Shown here: positions 35,247 to 47,431 of the stretch, piece after piece
How positions within the stretch are numbered: the stretch's first letter is position 1
Layout: each line of letters starts with the position of its first letter
From: Diphasiastrum complanatum
Lineage: Eukaryota > Streptophyta > Lycopodiopsida > Lycopodiales > Lycopodiaceae
Direction: 5' to 3'
Assembly (NCBI GenBank): GCA_029204225.1
Contig: CM055106.1
Coordinates: forward strand, 34,692,361-34,756,360
Length of the DNA: 64,000 nucleotides
Notes under the pieces: generated by a model
Database searches by the model: none
What the model was told of the DNA's origin: nothing
The model's input: the letters and a program-made list of their open reading frames with translations, nothing else
Program-made: the position numbers and the translations under genes

Positions 35247-35800
35247 TATTGAAAATTAAGCCCACAGTTGCCTCCTTGGTGAATCATAACTTAGACAGCC
35301 AATTACTTGAAGAACGTCTACAACGGACTTTCGGGTGATCGCCAGGAAAGGGTAACCAATCCCATTATAATTTTAAGTTCAGATGTTAAAGTTTAATAAC
35401 TTGAAGTCATTGAAGACTTGGCCATCTTCAAGGACTCTACAGATTTACATTATTTTTGAACAATCTGTCGCAGTTCGCATTTTTTGCACTTTCTTGAAAA
35501 CTGCAACATTTACTTTCAACTTCTTCCACAACAGGTTAACTATTTTCAAACACTTTCGTCCCTTTTTCACATTTTTTCAAAAAATGCGAAGAGAGAGAAA
35601 ATTTCAGGGGGTCCTCTATTTTTAAGAGTTAAACTATTAAAGACACCTTCGCCAACTTTTTAAGGGCACCTTCAACTTGTTTTAAGGGCATCTTCGGTTT
35701 TTCCAAAAAGAGCGAAAGAGTTGAACTGTTAAAGAGATCTTCGCTTCCATTTATTTCAGAACTATACTTCACATTGAATCTTATTTCAGTAGTACCAGTG
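35247..35800 (+). repeat. Partial, internally deleted 3' LTR
   Basis: It matches the start of the 5' LTR to GATCTTCGCT, then jumps to TCCATTTATTTCAGAACTAT, which lies about 650 bp further on in the 5' LTR. It stops at CAGTAGTACCA, about 230 bp short of the LTR end. Confidence 0.75.
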
Positions 35801-36669
35801 CATCTTGGACACTTCTAGGCTTTTCATGAGAGATAAAAAAAATGCATAATTGGTGGATCCAACATCCACTTGCTTGCCTTTGTCCACATAAGAAAGCCTC
35901 TTGGGCTCAGATCTCTCTTTCATGGATCTTCTAGGTGTGATTGCTTGAAGATGCTCCTCCCCCATCATATCTTGGTTGTCATCAATATTGATAATAGAAG
36001 ATGCATCATGAGATGCTTTGATCTTGGCCCCATCCAAAATGATCTTTTGGTCTTCACGAAAAGTAACATCTCTACTTTCAATAACTTTGTTGGTAGAGAG
36101 TATGAAAACTCTATAAGCTTTCTTGGTAGATGAATATCCAACCATAACTCCTTTGATTGAGCTAGGATCATCTTTCTTTCTAGTCTCCAAAGGAACATGG
36201 AAAAAGCAAATACATCCAAAGATTCTAAGGTGGTCAACCTTAGGCTTCTCTTTATGCAACATCTCATAAGGTGTCTATCCTCCAAGAGCAAGATGAGGGC
36301 GTCTATTGCAAAGATAATTGGCGCAATTGATTGCCTCTCCCCAAAAATCCTTAGGAAGGGATGCTTCAATTCTTAGAGCTTTTGCACATTCACACAAAGC
36401 TCTATTCTTGGCCACCCATTTTGTTGAGGGGAATAGGAACAAGCAAATCCTCTTTTGATTTCTTCTTGTTCACAAAAGTCATGAAACTTGTTCGAAATAT
36501 ACTCTCCACCACCATCACTCTCAATTTGAGCATGAAAGAGTATTACTTTTGAACAAGAGCTTTGAACTTGAGGAAATGATCAAACACCATAGCTTTGGAA
36601 GATATGAGATACAACCATGTAAATCTTGTATAATCATCAATGAAGGTGACAAAGCAAGTACCAAACAAC
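35801..36669 (-). pseudogene. Minus-strand copia, piece 2: integrase core and C-terminus
   Basis: Minus-strand translation shows CFVTFIDDYTRFTW (~36610-36660), a D-G-G-G-E motif block (~36500) and a PQQNG motif (~36430). The C-terminal domain follows (36262-35786) with LRIFGCICFFHVP and GYSSTKKAYRVF. It is broken by frameshifts. Its right end at 36669 and the left end of piece 1 share ACAAC, as a target duplication would. Confidence 0.85.
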
Positions 36670-37251
36670 TGTAATGCACTAGAGCGTCTGTCTGATCAGA
36701 GAGTAATTCATGAAATGCGTTAGAGATTGTTAGCAGACTCAAGATCACTCACACTCAGCAGTGCGGAGAACGGAGATAAGAGAGAATAACTCACAGAACT
36801 CTATTCACTTCTTCAATCTCTTACATAAGCATAAACTCTTCTCTCTCGATGATCGAGACTGAAGTGTGAGATCTGTATATGTTCTACGGGACGAACAAAC
36901 ACACCTCTTAAACAATAGGTGCGTCGCTCCCGCAAAAGGGTCTAGTTAACAATTAGACTGAAAATACGTTCAACTATACCATAGGAGGTATACTTAAATA
37001 CTCTAGTTTAACATGTCTTTTCATATCTAGTCGTTTCTTATGGATGACCTAGTAAAGGTTATCCAAGGCAATGTCTTTTCCTTTTAAAGGTCTTGTCCTT
37101 AATTACAAAGCAAGTACTTAGGAGATGTATTCCCGAAAAATGACTTAGGCCTCTTCATGATTTATACTTAACCAGCTCATATCTTCATTTTCAACTATAT
37201 CATGTCATATTTATGTTGATATTCAATATTTAACATTTTTGTGGCATCACA
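36670..37251 (-). repeat. LTR with inverted ends, preceded by polypurine tract
   Basis: On the minus strand a purine tract GAGGAAGGAAATA leads into TGTGATGC, and 582 bp later the block ends GCATTACA, a near-perfect 8-bp inverted terminus. This is therefore the 3' LTR of a minus-strand element. The flanking base string ACAAC at 36665-36669 recurs at 43575-43579. Confidence 0.65.
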
Positions 37252-37654
37252 TATTTCCTTCCTCAAATGTGAAACGTCCTCGTAAACATATCATCTTCAT
37301 TTCGAGGATTATTCGAGAAACATTCTTGTTTATCAGATTGTCGTTGAGGCGAAAAGATATTTCTTCGTATATTTTGTCCTTTAGATATTTCTTTGTCTTA
37401 GAGAATATGTGTCTTGTTGTTTCTTTAATTGAATAGGTTGTTTTGAGTTGATCTTTGAATTGTTGATGAAAACTGGAATCAAACTTCAAAACATCAACTT
37501 AAAAAATTTAGCATCCCATAGAAACATCACCACGACAAAGGCACGAATGAATATTCATGAACGATGCAGTTTTTCATATAATTTTTGAGCAAGCTCCAAG
37601 TTTTGTTGAGCTTCGATCAAGAGCAAGTCTTCTTTTGATTTTGTGTAGGTGCCT
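37252..37654 (-). pseudogene. 3' internal tail of a gypsy-like element
   Basis: An 80-codon minus-strand frame (37247-37489) ends LRGRFTFEEGNM just before the polypurine tract, resembling the extreme C-terminus of some gypsy polyproteins. Too short for confident placement. Confidence 0.35.
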
Positions 37655-37763
37655 TGCACTTATTATTCTACTGTCCTGTGGCAGGGCCCACTAGGCAAGG
37701 CTTGGCCAACAGTATTTTAAGTGGTGGGACCCACTTATTTATTTGTATACATGAAATACAGGG
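37655..37763 (-). repeat. Truncated 3' LTR of the Tat-like element
   Basis: GGCTTGGCCAACAGTATTTT, followed by AAGTGGTGGGACCCACTTAT and on to ACATGAAATAC, is identical to the right end of the 5' LTR near 43510-43573. The match ends near 37655. Confidence 0.8.
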
Positions 37764-38034
37764 TCCACGGCCCAAAGTAGTGCCGGTCCCTCAGCACTAG
37801 GCTGCAATTGTCGTGAAGGGCGCTATTGTTGGTTCTTTTATTGTTGAGACATGGTGCTTCAGGAAAAGCGTGGATAGAATTCGCTTATGTAAAACCTGAG
37901 GCTTTATTAGATGATGGCGATCAGCAAGAACTTGGACTTGCCAGATTTTCAATAATACCCATAAGGTCTGGTGGCCATTCCGGATAACCTTGTTCATCAA
38001 CAATTGGGTAGTTGAGGCATTCCATCAAAGTATC

Positions 38035-38760
38035 TCAAGATAAAACTAGATCCTCATAGATTGGCGCAACTGGTCCCAATGTCATGGACTCCCTCAAATC
38101 ATAATGTGGATATGGCATGCTTGCTTGACTCTCTTGTCTGTCCAGGTATTCGTGGTATGCCATAACTTGACGACTTTCCTCAGCAGTCAATATCAAAGAT
38201 TTAGGAGAAGGCTTTGCCATTGTAGGCACTGGCGCTTGTTGTACTGGAGGCCTATTTGGGCTTGGATTCCCTGGATTTGGCCTTTGAAGAATGGATATAC
38301 CCCGAATTGGCGTTGATTTGGGGGTTTGTTGAATTGTGGAACAAGTAGACTTTGGTCAAATCTTGCTCGTTGAGGGGCAATCATCAACTTTAGTCTTCCC
38401 TTGGTCATTGCATTTCCCCGTTGAAGGCTGTGTGACTGCACTTTTCCTTGGATCTTGTGTTGAATTGCCTTCAAGTTGCTCTGTTGACGCTGGTCCCTTT
38501 TGTAATTCATCACTAAGAATTCTTTGTAGTGATTGCGCCAAGAGACTTGGTAAAATCCGTTGGACTTCGTGGGATGCCAATTTCTTGACTTCTTTAGTTA
38601 CCATTGGCATGATGGATTCTACTATCTCTGTCTTCTTTGTGGTTTTACTTGTTTGCCCGAGGGTATCTTTGCGTACTTTGGGACTTTTGCTAGGACAAAA
38701 GAATGATGGATGGATAGTGGTTGATGTGGAGGGAACTGATCGGCTTGATCTGAGGTTCAT
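38035..38760 (-). pseudogene. Gag-like or unknown ORF block of the Tat-like element
   Basis: Three minus-strand frames follow one another: 38356-38760, 38193-38513 and 38035-38229. The first is Lys/Ser-rich with PMVTKEVKKLASHEVQRIL. The last reads LTAEESRQVMAYHEYLDRQ. Their succession suggests one broken gene. By position, upstream of the 3' LTR in a pol-less element, a Gag-derived product is possible, but no zinc knuckle is visible. Confidence 0.35.
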
Positions 38761-39239
38761 TCACTTGATTTAGTCCAGGGATGTTGGATCTTGATGGATA
38801 ATGTGACTGCAACCTAGATTTGACAAGATCTGATCAGTTTCAGTTGGCTAATAGTGTGATTAGCCCTTTTTCTTGGTTTTTTTTTTTCTTTTTTTTTCTT
38901 TGAGATTTCTTCAAATCTGAGTGAATCTAACCTTCAACCTTCCTACAGTAGCTGTATTTGAACCATTTCTAGACAATGTGAGTTCTGCAAGGGTTCTTGA
39001 TGCACAGATTTGTCGAGATCTAGAAAAAACTCAGTTTTTTGGCACTTTTTGGCACTTTTTCTTGGATATTCTAAAATCTAACCATTGGATCGTCACAAAA
39101 CTTTCACAGTAGCCAGATCTTGCTTAGATCTATCTATAAAACTCTTTGCAAAGGTTACTTTTAATCAGGATTCAAAAATCATGGAAAAAGTGCAATGTTT
39201 TGGTGTTTTTTTGCAAAATTTTAAGATTTTCTTGAAAAA

Positions 39240-40130
39240 AAACCCTCAAAGACTGGTATGCACTTGTATCTAAGTCAAATTCAGCTGCTCACCAAGCTGC
39301 GAGAGATACTTCCCTAGGAAACTCAAAAAAATCTTGAAAAAAGTGCATTTTTTTGCGGTTTTTTTGCAAAATTTAAAAATTTTATGGGAACAAACCCTTG
39401 CAGACTGGTATGCACTTGTATCTCAGTTAGATTCAGCTGCTAACTAAGCTACGAGAGTTACTTCCCAAGGAAACTCAAAAAATCTTAAAAAAGGTGTGAG
39501 CTACTTCCCAAGGAAACTCAAAAAATCTTGAAAAAAGTGCATTTTTTTGGGGTTTTCTTGCAACATTTTACGATTTTTTGGGAAAAAAACCCTCATAGAC
39601 TGGTATGCATTTGTATGTTAGTTAGCCTCAGCTGCTAACCAAGCTGCAAGAGCTACTTCCCTAGGAAACTCAAAAAATCTTGAAAAAAGTGCATTTTTTT
39701 GGGATTTTTTTGAAAACTTTTAGGATTTTCTGGGAATAAACCCTTGAATACTGGTATGCACTTGTATTTAAGTCATATTCAGTTTCTTACCAAGCTGCAA
39801 GAGTTACCTCCAAAGGAAACTCAAAAAATATTGAAAAACGTGCATTTTTTTGGGGTTTCTTTGCAAAATTTCAAGATTTTCTGGGAACAAACCCTTGCAG
39901 ACTGCTATGCACTTGTATCTTAGTCAGATTCAGCTGCTCACCATGCTGCAAGAGTTACTTCCCAAGGAAACTCAAAAAATCTTGAAAAAACTGCATTTTT
40001 TTGGGGTTTTTTTTGGCCAAATTTTGAGATTTTCTGGAAACTAATCTTCGCAGGCTGGTATGTGCTTGTATCTAAGTCAGATCCACTTGCTTAACAAGAT
40101 GCGAGAGTTACTTCCCAGAGAAACTCAAAA
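39240..40130. repeat. Tandem array A, ~150-bp units (6 copies)
   Basis: Units are recognised by GACTGGTATGCACTTGTATC and, later in each unit, GAGAGTTACTTCCCAAGGAA followed by ACTCAAAAAATCTTG. They start near 39252, 39402, 39598, 39750, 39900 and 40053. Each unit ends in a T-rich stretch with GGGGTTTTTTTGCAAAATTT. There is no coding potential. Confidence 0.9.
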
Positions 40131-42430
40131 ATTTGCTGTCTAAGAAGGTTCTAAGCCACTTTTTGCTTTTGCGAACCTTCACAGGGGCACTTTTTTTGGG
40201 ATATAACTCTCGCAGACTTCTCTGTGTCCTTGTCTCAGTGAGAGGGAACTTCAAAGAGCTTTGCGAAGGTTACTTCCCAAGGAAACTCAAAAATTTGTTG
40301 TTTGAGAAGGTTCTGGGCCATTTTTTGCTCTTGGGAACCTTCACAGGGGCACTTTTTTTGGGATCTAACTCTCGCAGACTTCTCTGTGTCCTTGTCTCAG
40401 TGAGATGCAACTTCAGAAAGCTCTGCGAAGGTTAGTTTTAAGTTTTGATTTTTTTTTTTATTTTTACAAAGGATTTTTGAATTTTTTTGGGTTTTTCTCT
40501 GTTTTTTCAAAATCTGATGGGAACTAACCCTCGCAGGCTTCTATGCAGGTCAAGGACAGTACCCTGGAGCTGTTGCCAGTCATGCAAAGGTTCATGCCCA
40601 TTGGTTTTTGAGAAATCAAAATCTGATGAGATTTTGCCTCTCTTTTTCTCTCCAAAAATAGATTTTGAGCTTTTTTCCTGATTTTTATGAATTTTATGGA
40701 TTAATGAAAGGATTGGGTGCTTGGATCTGATCCTCCCACCCCACAATCTCTCCCTAAAAATGAAACAAACAAAAAAAATCACAAAAAAATGGCAAAAACT
40801 AACACTACTCACACTATTCTACCCCTAAAATCCGATTTTTTGGTGAAAATGAATGGTGAGAGAGAAGAAATAGATAGATAGAGAAAAAGAGCAAGAGAGT
40901 GAGAAAGCTATGCGGCGAAACGAGTGTGTGACGCTCCCTGGCAACGGCGCCACTGTTGTGTCGTCGGTGTAGCATAGGGGTCCGTCGATGGGAACGACAA
41001 CCTCGCCTTCACCTGCAGACTGGTATGCACTTGTATCTCAGTTAGATTCAGCTGCTAACCAACCTGCGAGAGTTACTTCCCAAGGAAACTCAAAAAATCT
41101 TATAAAAGGTGCACTTTTTTGTGGTTTTTTTGCAAAATTTTAGGATTTTCGGGGAAAAAAAGATCGTAGATTGGTATGTACTTGTATCTTTGTCAGATTT
41201 AGTTGCTCACAAAGTTGCGAGAGTTACTTCCCAAGGAAACTTAAAAAATCTTGAAAAAAGTGCACTTTTTTGAGATTTTTTTGAAAAATTTGAAGAATTT
41301 CTCGGAACAAACCCTCGCAGACTGGTATGCACTTGTATCTTAGTTAGATTCAGCTGCAAACTAAGCTGCGAGAGTTACTTCTCAAGGAAACTCAAAAAAT
41401 CTTGAAAAAAGTACATTTTTTTGGGGTTTTTTTTGCAAAATTTTAGGATTTTCTAGGAACAAACCCTCACAGACTGGTATGCATTTGTATTTAAGTCAGA
41501 TTCAGTTGATCACCAAGCTGCAAGAGTTACCTCCCAAGGAAACTCAAAAAATCTTGAAAAAAGTGCATTTTTTTGGGGTTTTTTTGCAAAATTTTAAGAT
41601 TATCTGAGAATAAACACTCGCAGACTGGTAGGCACTTGTATCTCAATCATTTTTAGCTGCTCACCAAGCTGCAAGAGTTACTTCCCAAGAAAACTCAAAA
41701 ACTCTTGAAAAAACTGCATTTTTTTGGGGTTTTTTGGCCAAATTTTGAGATTTTCTGGGAACTAATCTTTGCAGGCTGGTATGTGCTTGTTTCTAAGTCA
41801 GATCCACTTGCTTAACAAGATGCGAGGGTTACTTCCCAGGGAAACTCAAAAATTTGATGTCTGAGAAGGTTCTAGGCCACTTTTTGCTCTTGAGAACCTT
41901 CACAGGGGCACTTTTTTTGGGATCTAACTCTCGCAGACTTCTCTCTGTCCTTGTCTCAGTGAGATGGAACTTTAGAGAGCTCTGCAAAGGTTACTTCCCA
42001 AGGAAACTCAAAAATTTGTTGTTTGAGAAGGTTTTAGGCCATTTTTTTGCTCTTAGGAACCTTCACAGGGGCACTTTTTTTGGGATCTAACTCTCGCAGA
42101 CTTCTCTGTGTCCTTTCTCAATGAGATGGAACTTCAGAGGGCTCTGCGAAGGTTAGTTTTGAGTTTTGAATTTTTTTTTGATGTTTACAAAGGATTTTTG
42201 AATTTTTTTGGGTTTTTCTCTATTTTTTTAAAATCTATTGGGAAGTAACCTTCACAGGCTTCTATGCAGGTCTGGGACAGTACCCTGGAGCTGCTGCCAG
42301 TCATGCGAAGGTCAGTTCTTGCTGGTTTTTGAGAAATCAAAATTTGATGGGATTTTGGCTCTCTTTTTCCCTCCAAAAACAGATTTTGAGCTTCTTTTTT
42401 TTTTTTTTTTTTTTTTTTTTTTCTGATTTC
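40130..42430. repeat. ~162-bp units and the second array within a 1.73-kb tandem duplication
   Basis: Two ~162-bp units (40145 and 40307) with CTTCACAGGGGCACTTTTTT and CTCGCAGACTTCTCTGTGTC recur at 41866 and 42027. A second array of six ~150-bp units starts at 41020, 41167, 41319, 41470, 41620 and 41773. The whole block 39.3-41.02 kb is thus a copy of 41.02-42.75 kb at an offset of about 1,730 bp. Confidence 0.9.
40935..40952 (-). other. Duplicated internal primer-binding site
   Basis: The minus strand reads TGGCGCCGTTGCCAGGGA, a second tRNA-Asp-type site 1,734 bp from the one at 42669. About 65 bp of LTR end (40953-41018) are copied with it. It is stranded inside the element where it cannot act from an LTR edge. 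Confidence 0.75.
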
Positions 42431-42668
42431 TATGGATTTTATGGATTAATGAAGGGATTGGGTGCTTGGATCTGATCCTACCACCCCACAATCTCTCCCT
42501 ACCATGCAAACAAACAAAATCATCACAAAAAAACGGCAAAAACTAACACTACTCACACTAGTCTACCCTTAAAATTCGATTTTTTTGATGAAAAAGAATG
42601 ATGAGAGAGAGATAGAGGAAAAGAGGAAGAGAGTGAGAAAGCTATGCGACGAAACGAGTGTGTGGCGC

Positions 42669-42686
42669 TCCCCGGCAACGACGCCA
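42669..42686 (-). other. Tat-like element primer-binding site (tRNA-Asp type)
   Basis: The minus strand reads TGGCGTCGTTGCCGGGGA one base past the LTR terminus ...GACACAACA. The Athila/Tat lineages typically use this site. Confidence 0.75.
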
Positions 42687-42687
42687 C

Positions 42688-43574
<887 letters not shown>

Positions 43575-43577
<3 letters not shown>

Positions 43578-44044
43578 ACATTCACAAGGATTGAGGTCTT
43601 TGGCAATCAAATAGCTTCACTTCTTTGACCATAGATGACATGGCTTTAAAGTTGGGATGGCCCAATCTTTTATGCCACAATTCTTCTTGAGAGATCTTGG
43701 TCATATAGGCAATATCACAAATGTTAGAATTCTCTCTTGAATCTAGTTTATAGATACCTCCAAATCTAGATCCACTAGCAATAATCTCATTCTCTTTCTT
43801 GATTACACAAGTGTCAATACCAAACTTGACATTTAGACCATTATTAAGCAATCGACCAACACTGATGAGATTTTTGGTTAGTCTTGGCACAAAAAGAACA
43901 TTTTTGAGAGAACATTTTTGAGGATGCAACATTAAGGGAATGCTCCCTACTCCTTCAATCCTACACTCACAATCATTTGTAGTAGAGATGGATTTCTTGA
44001 TTCCTTCATAAGGCAAAAGACTAGAAAAAGACTCTTTTGAGCTA
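43575..44044 (-). pseudogene. Minus-strand copia, piece 1: protease end and pre-integrase
   Basis: The 144-residue frame 43582-44016 reads CRIEGVGSIPL, LKNVLFVPRLTKNLISVG and LWHKRLGHPNFKAM. These are the protease C-terminus and the integrase HHCC entry of copia. The active-site part of protease is missing beyond 44044. Joining to the integrase core at 36669 keeps frame if one ACAAC is counted, apart from a stop. Confidence 0.85.
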
Positions 44045-45280
<1,236 letters not shown>

Positions 45281-45450
45281 AGATGTGAATATTGAAACGT
45301 GAATATCGTGAATACTGAAATATGAATATCGTGAATACCGAAACGTGAATACTTTGAATACACACTGAATACTGATCGTGAAACTTTAAATATTGATCGT
45401 GATACTCTGAATGTTGATCATGATACTTTGAATACTTTGATCGTGACATA
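45281..45450. repeat. Degenerate short tandem repeat (GTGAATA-type)
   Basis: GTGAATATCGTGAATACTGA-like units of about 20 bp recur, passing into TTGATCGTGATACTTTGAAT-like units. Weaker GTGAAT/TTGTGA motifs continue to about 46000. Confidence 0.75.
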
Positions 45451-47085
45451 TTTTCAATGATGCAATTGTGAATAGAAAATAGCAAATTTTCTAAATACTA
45501 AAATTGTGACTTTCTTTAATATCAAATGTGAGTTTCATTATTTATATTGAATTCTGAATTTAGTGAGTACTCATGATATTTGTGGTTACTCTCATGAATA
45601 TCTATGATGAAATTTGTTTAATACAAATTGTGAGTTTGTGAGTGTTTAATTGCACAAATTGTGATCATTTTTGTGAATTAAATCGTGAGATTGAGAATGG
45701 TAAAATTTATCACTACTTTCATCAATTCATACACTATAAATTGTGATATTCATTTTTTTTTCAATCATGAATGTGCATCATGAAATTGTAAATATTACAT
45801 CATGAAATTTACTACTACTTTTGTGAATATTAATTGTGAATTTTTATATTAGGCTATAAAACTACAGAAAATTAATAATAAAATTTGTTGTTACTTCTGA
45901 AAATTGATTGCAACATTTTGAACCTACTATTTTATTAATTTTGTGACTATTGATTCTGAGTTTGTGATAGGATAAATACTCAAATTTAAAAATAATTATG
46001 ATTATTTCTAATGCTAGAAAATGACTACATAAATTTCATCCATTCTTACGAAATGTAAAAAATTTACGAATCTCAAAACACCACATTAATGGCAAGGCCT
46101 TTGTGGTATGCCACAACGTTCTTGTTTAATGAACAACTTAGTAGAAGGGAAAATATAATTCTAAAATGTGAACTAGTTGAGTTGGAGGATCTGGCTACCA
46201 TTGTATTAGTGACACCAAAGAAATTTTTTGATGTCCGTTGACAACATTTGAAAAACCTTACCTTTCTGAATATTTGGTACATTGGAAAGTAAAATTAAAT
46301 GTTGACGACACATGCGACAAAGAAGACCATCTAAGGCTAAAGTTTGCTATTTTGTTCCATTTGGGAGGAGGTTTTTGAAGGGGGATGAAATTTTATGTAT
46401 CCACAAAGACACAACACCAATAACCTAAGGTGAAAATCTCGTTATATGGGGTGGAACATTGGTTTGGAGCTATGTATCAATAAGGTGCCACAAGTTAAAT
46501 ATCCAATTGACACGAGGTGACTCTTATTCGGTGACCCGTGACAATGTTTTCAAGCAACTCACATGTGTCAATGGTTTGGTCGTGGCCATGTTGGTGGAGG
46601 GAGATGACCCACTTTTACTATGTATATAGAGGTGATTTTCCTTGGCAATTCATGCTACCGGAAGGTGGACAGTTCATTCACGAGATTAACCCAAGATAAC
46701 ATCTTCTATAATCTCAAGATGTATGTTTCCAATTATTGAAAGTACGCTGCAGTGGTATGGGACCCTGCGATCTAATGTGCTGCGTGCTTGACATGGTGTA
46801 CAGAGCTCCAATGCAAAGGGTGTGAGACAACAAATTTTTCATTGATGGGCAATTACTGAGCACTCTTGATTGCATGTTTATTGTACTTTGCTCGACTTCG
46901 ATGATGGGGAATAATGGCAGGCGTCGTCAGTGTGAGCTTTAGATGGCGTGAGTGTCAAGAGATGTCGTCAGTGTGAGCTTTGGAATGAGTGTCGACTCGG
47001 ATGTTGGACCATTTTGTGGTGAGGAGCACTAGACTAGTATTGCAAGTACCCACCCCCATTACATTTAGCTAAACATTTTTGGTTA
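45451..47085. other. AT-rich upstream region of the Rab gene
   Basis: No gene recognised. A 50-codon plus-strand frame at 46089-46241 lacks known motifs. A short duplication (GTCGTCAGTGTGAGCTTT) occurs at about 46925 and 46962. The right end presumably holds the Rab promoter, but no confident TATA box was found. Confidence 0.35.
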
Positions 47086-47099
47086 CCCAAAATCCGTAG

Positions 47100-47431
47100 T
47101 GCTGTGTTGTAATGGTCGCCCCAAAAAGGTTTTCTTTTCTCTTTCCTCGTTTCCTTTGTCTGTTTCTTCGTCTTTTGCGATCCCAGCGAGAGAGCGTTTG
47201 CTCTGCCTGCTTCGCCATTCCTGCTGCCTTTGTTGCTGCAGCAGCAGCAATAAACAAAGGAAAGGAAAGGAAAGGAAAGGGTGGCACTTGGATCGCACGA
47301 GCTCTGACCAAATTCCAGGTTCTAATGTCTGCGGAGGTTTGGGACTCATAATTTGCTGCAGATCTTGGTTGCATTATTACGTTTGATACCTGTGCGGGGA
47401 GGGCTTGCGGCCAGGCTTGGGACCTCACAAC
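47100..47431 (+). promoter_or_regulatory. RABD2 5' leader with short uORF and GGAAA repeats
   Basis: A pyrimidine-rich start (TTTTCTTTTCTCTTTCCTCG), a CAG-repeat-like run at 47235-47250 and four GGAAA units near 47262-47280 precede the start codon. ATG at 47324 opens an 8-codon uORF (MSAEVWDS) before the main ATG. An internal leader intron is possible, so its presence in mRNA is unproven. Confidence 0.5.

Larger units (their letters stand above)
29672..35800 (+). mobile_element. Decayed Ty1/copia element, 3' LTR rearranged
   Basis: The layout is 5' LTR 29672-31153, primer-binding site 31157-31168, gag, protease, integrase, RT, RNase H, polypurine tract (TTAAGGGGGAC) and a partial 3' LTR from 35247. 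It sits inside a minus-strand copia element. All coding domains are present in order but broken by many stops. The 3' LTR lacks about 650 internal bases and its last ~230 bases, so no target duplication is visible. Confidence 0.88.

Noticed and set aside
39240-42430. CRISPR-like regular repeats
   Set aside because: Units are ~150 bp and contiguous with no unique spacers; this is a plant retrotransposon array.
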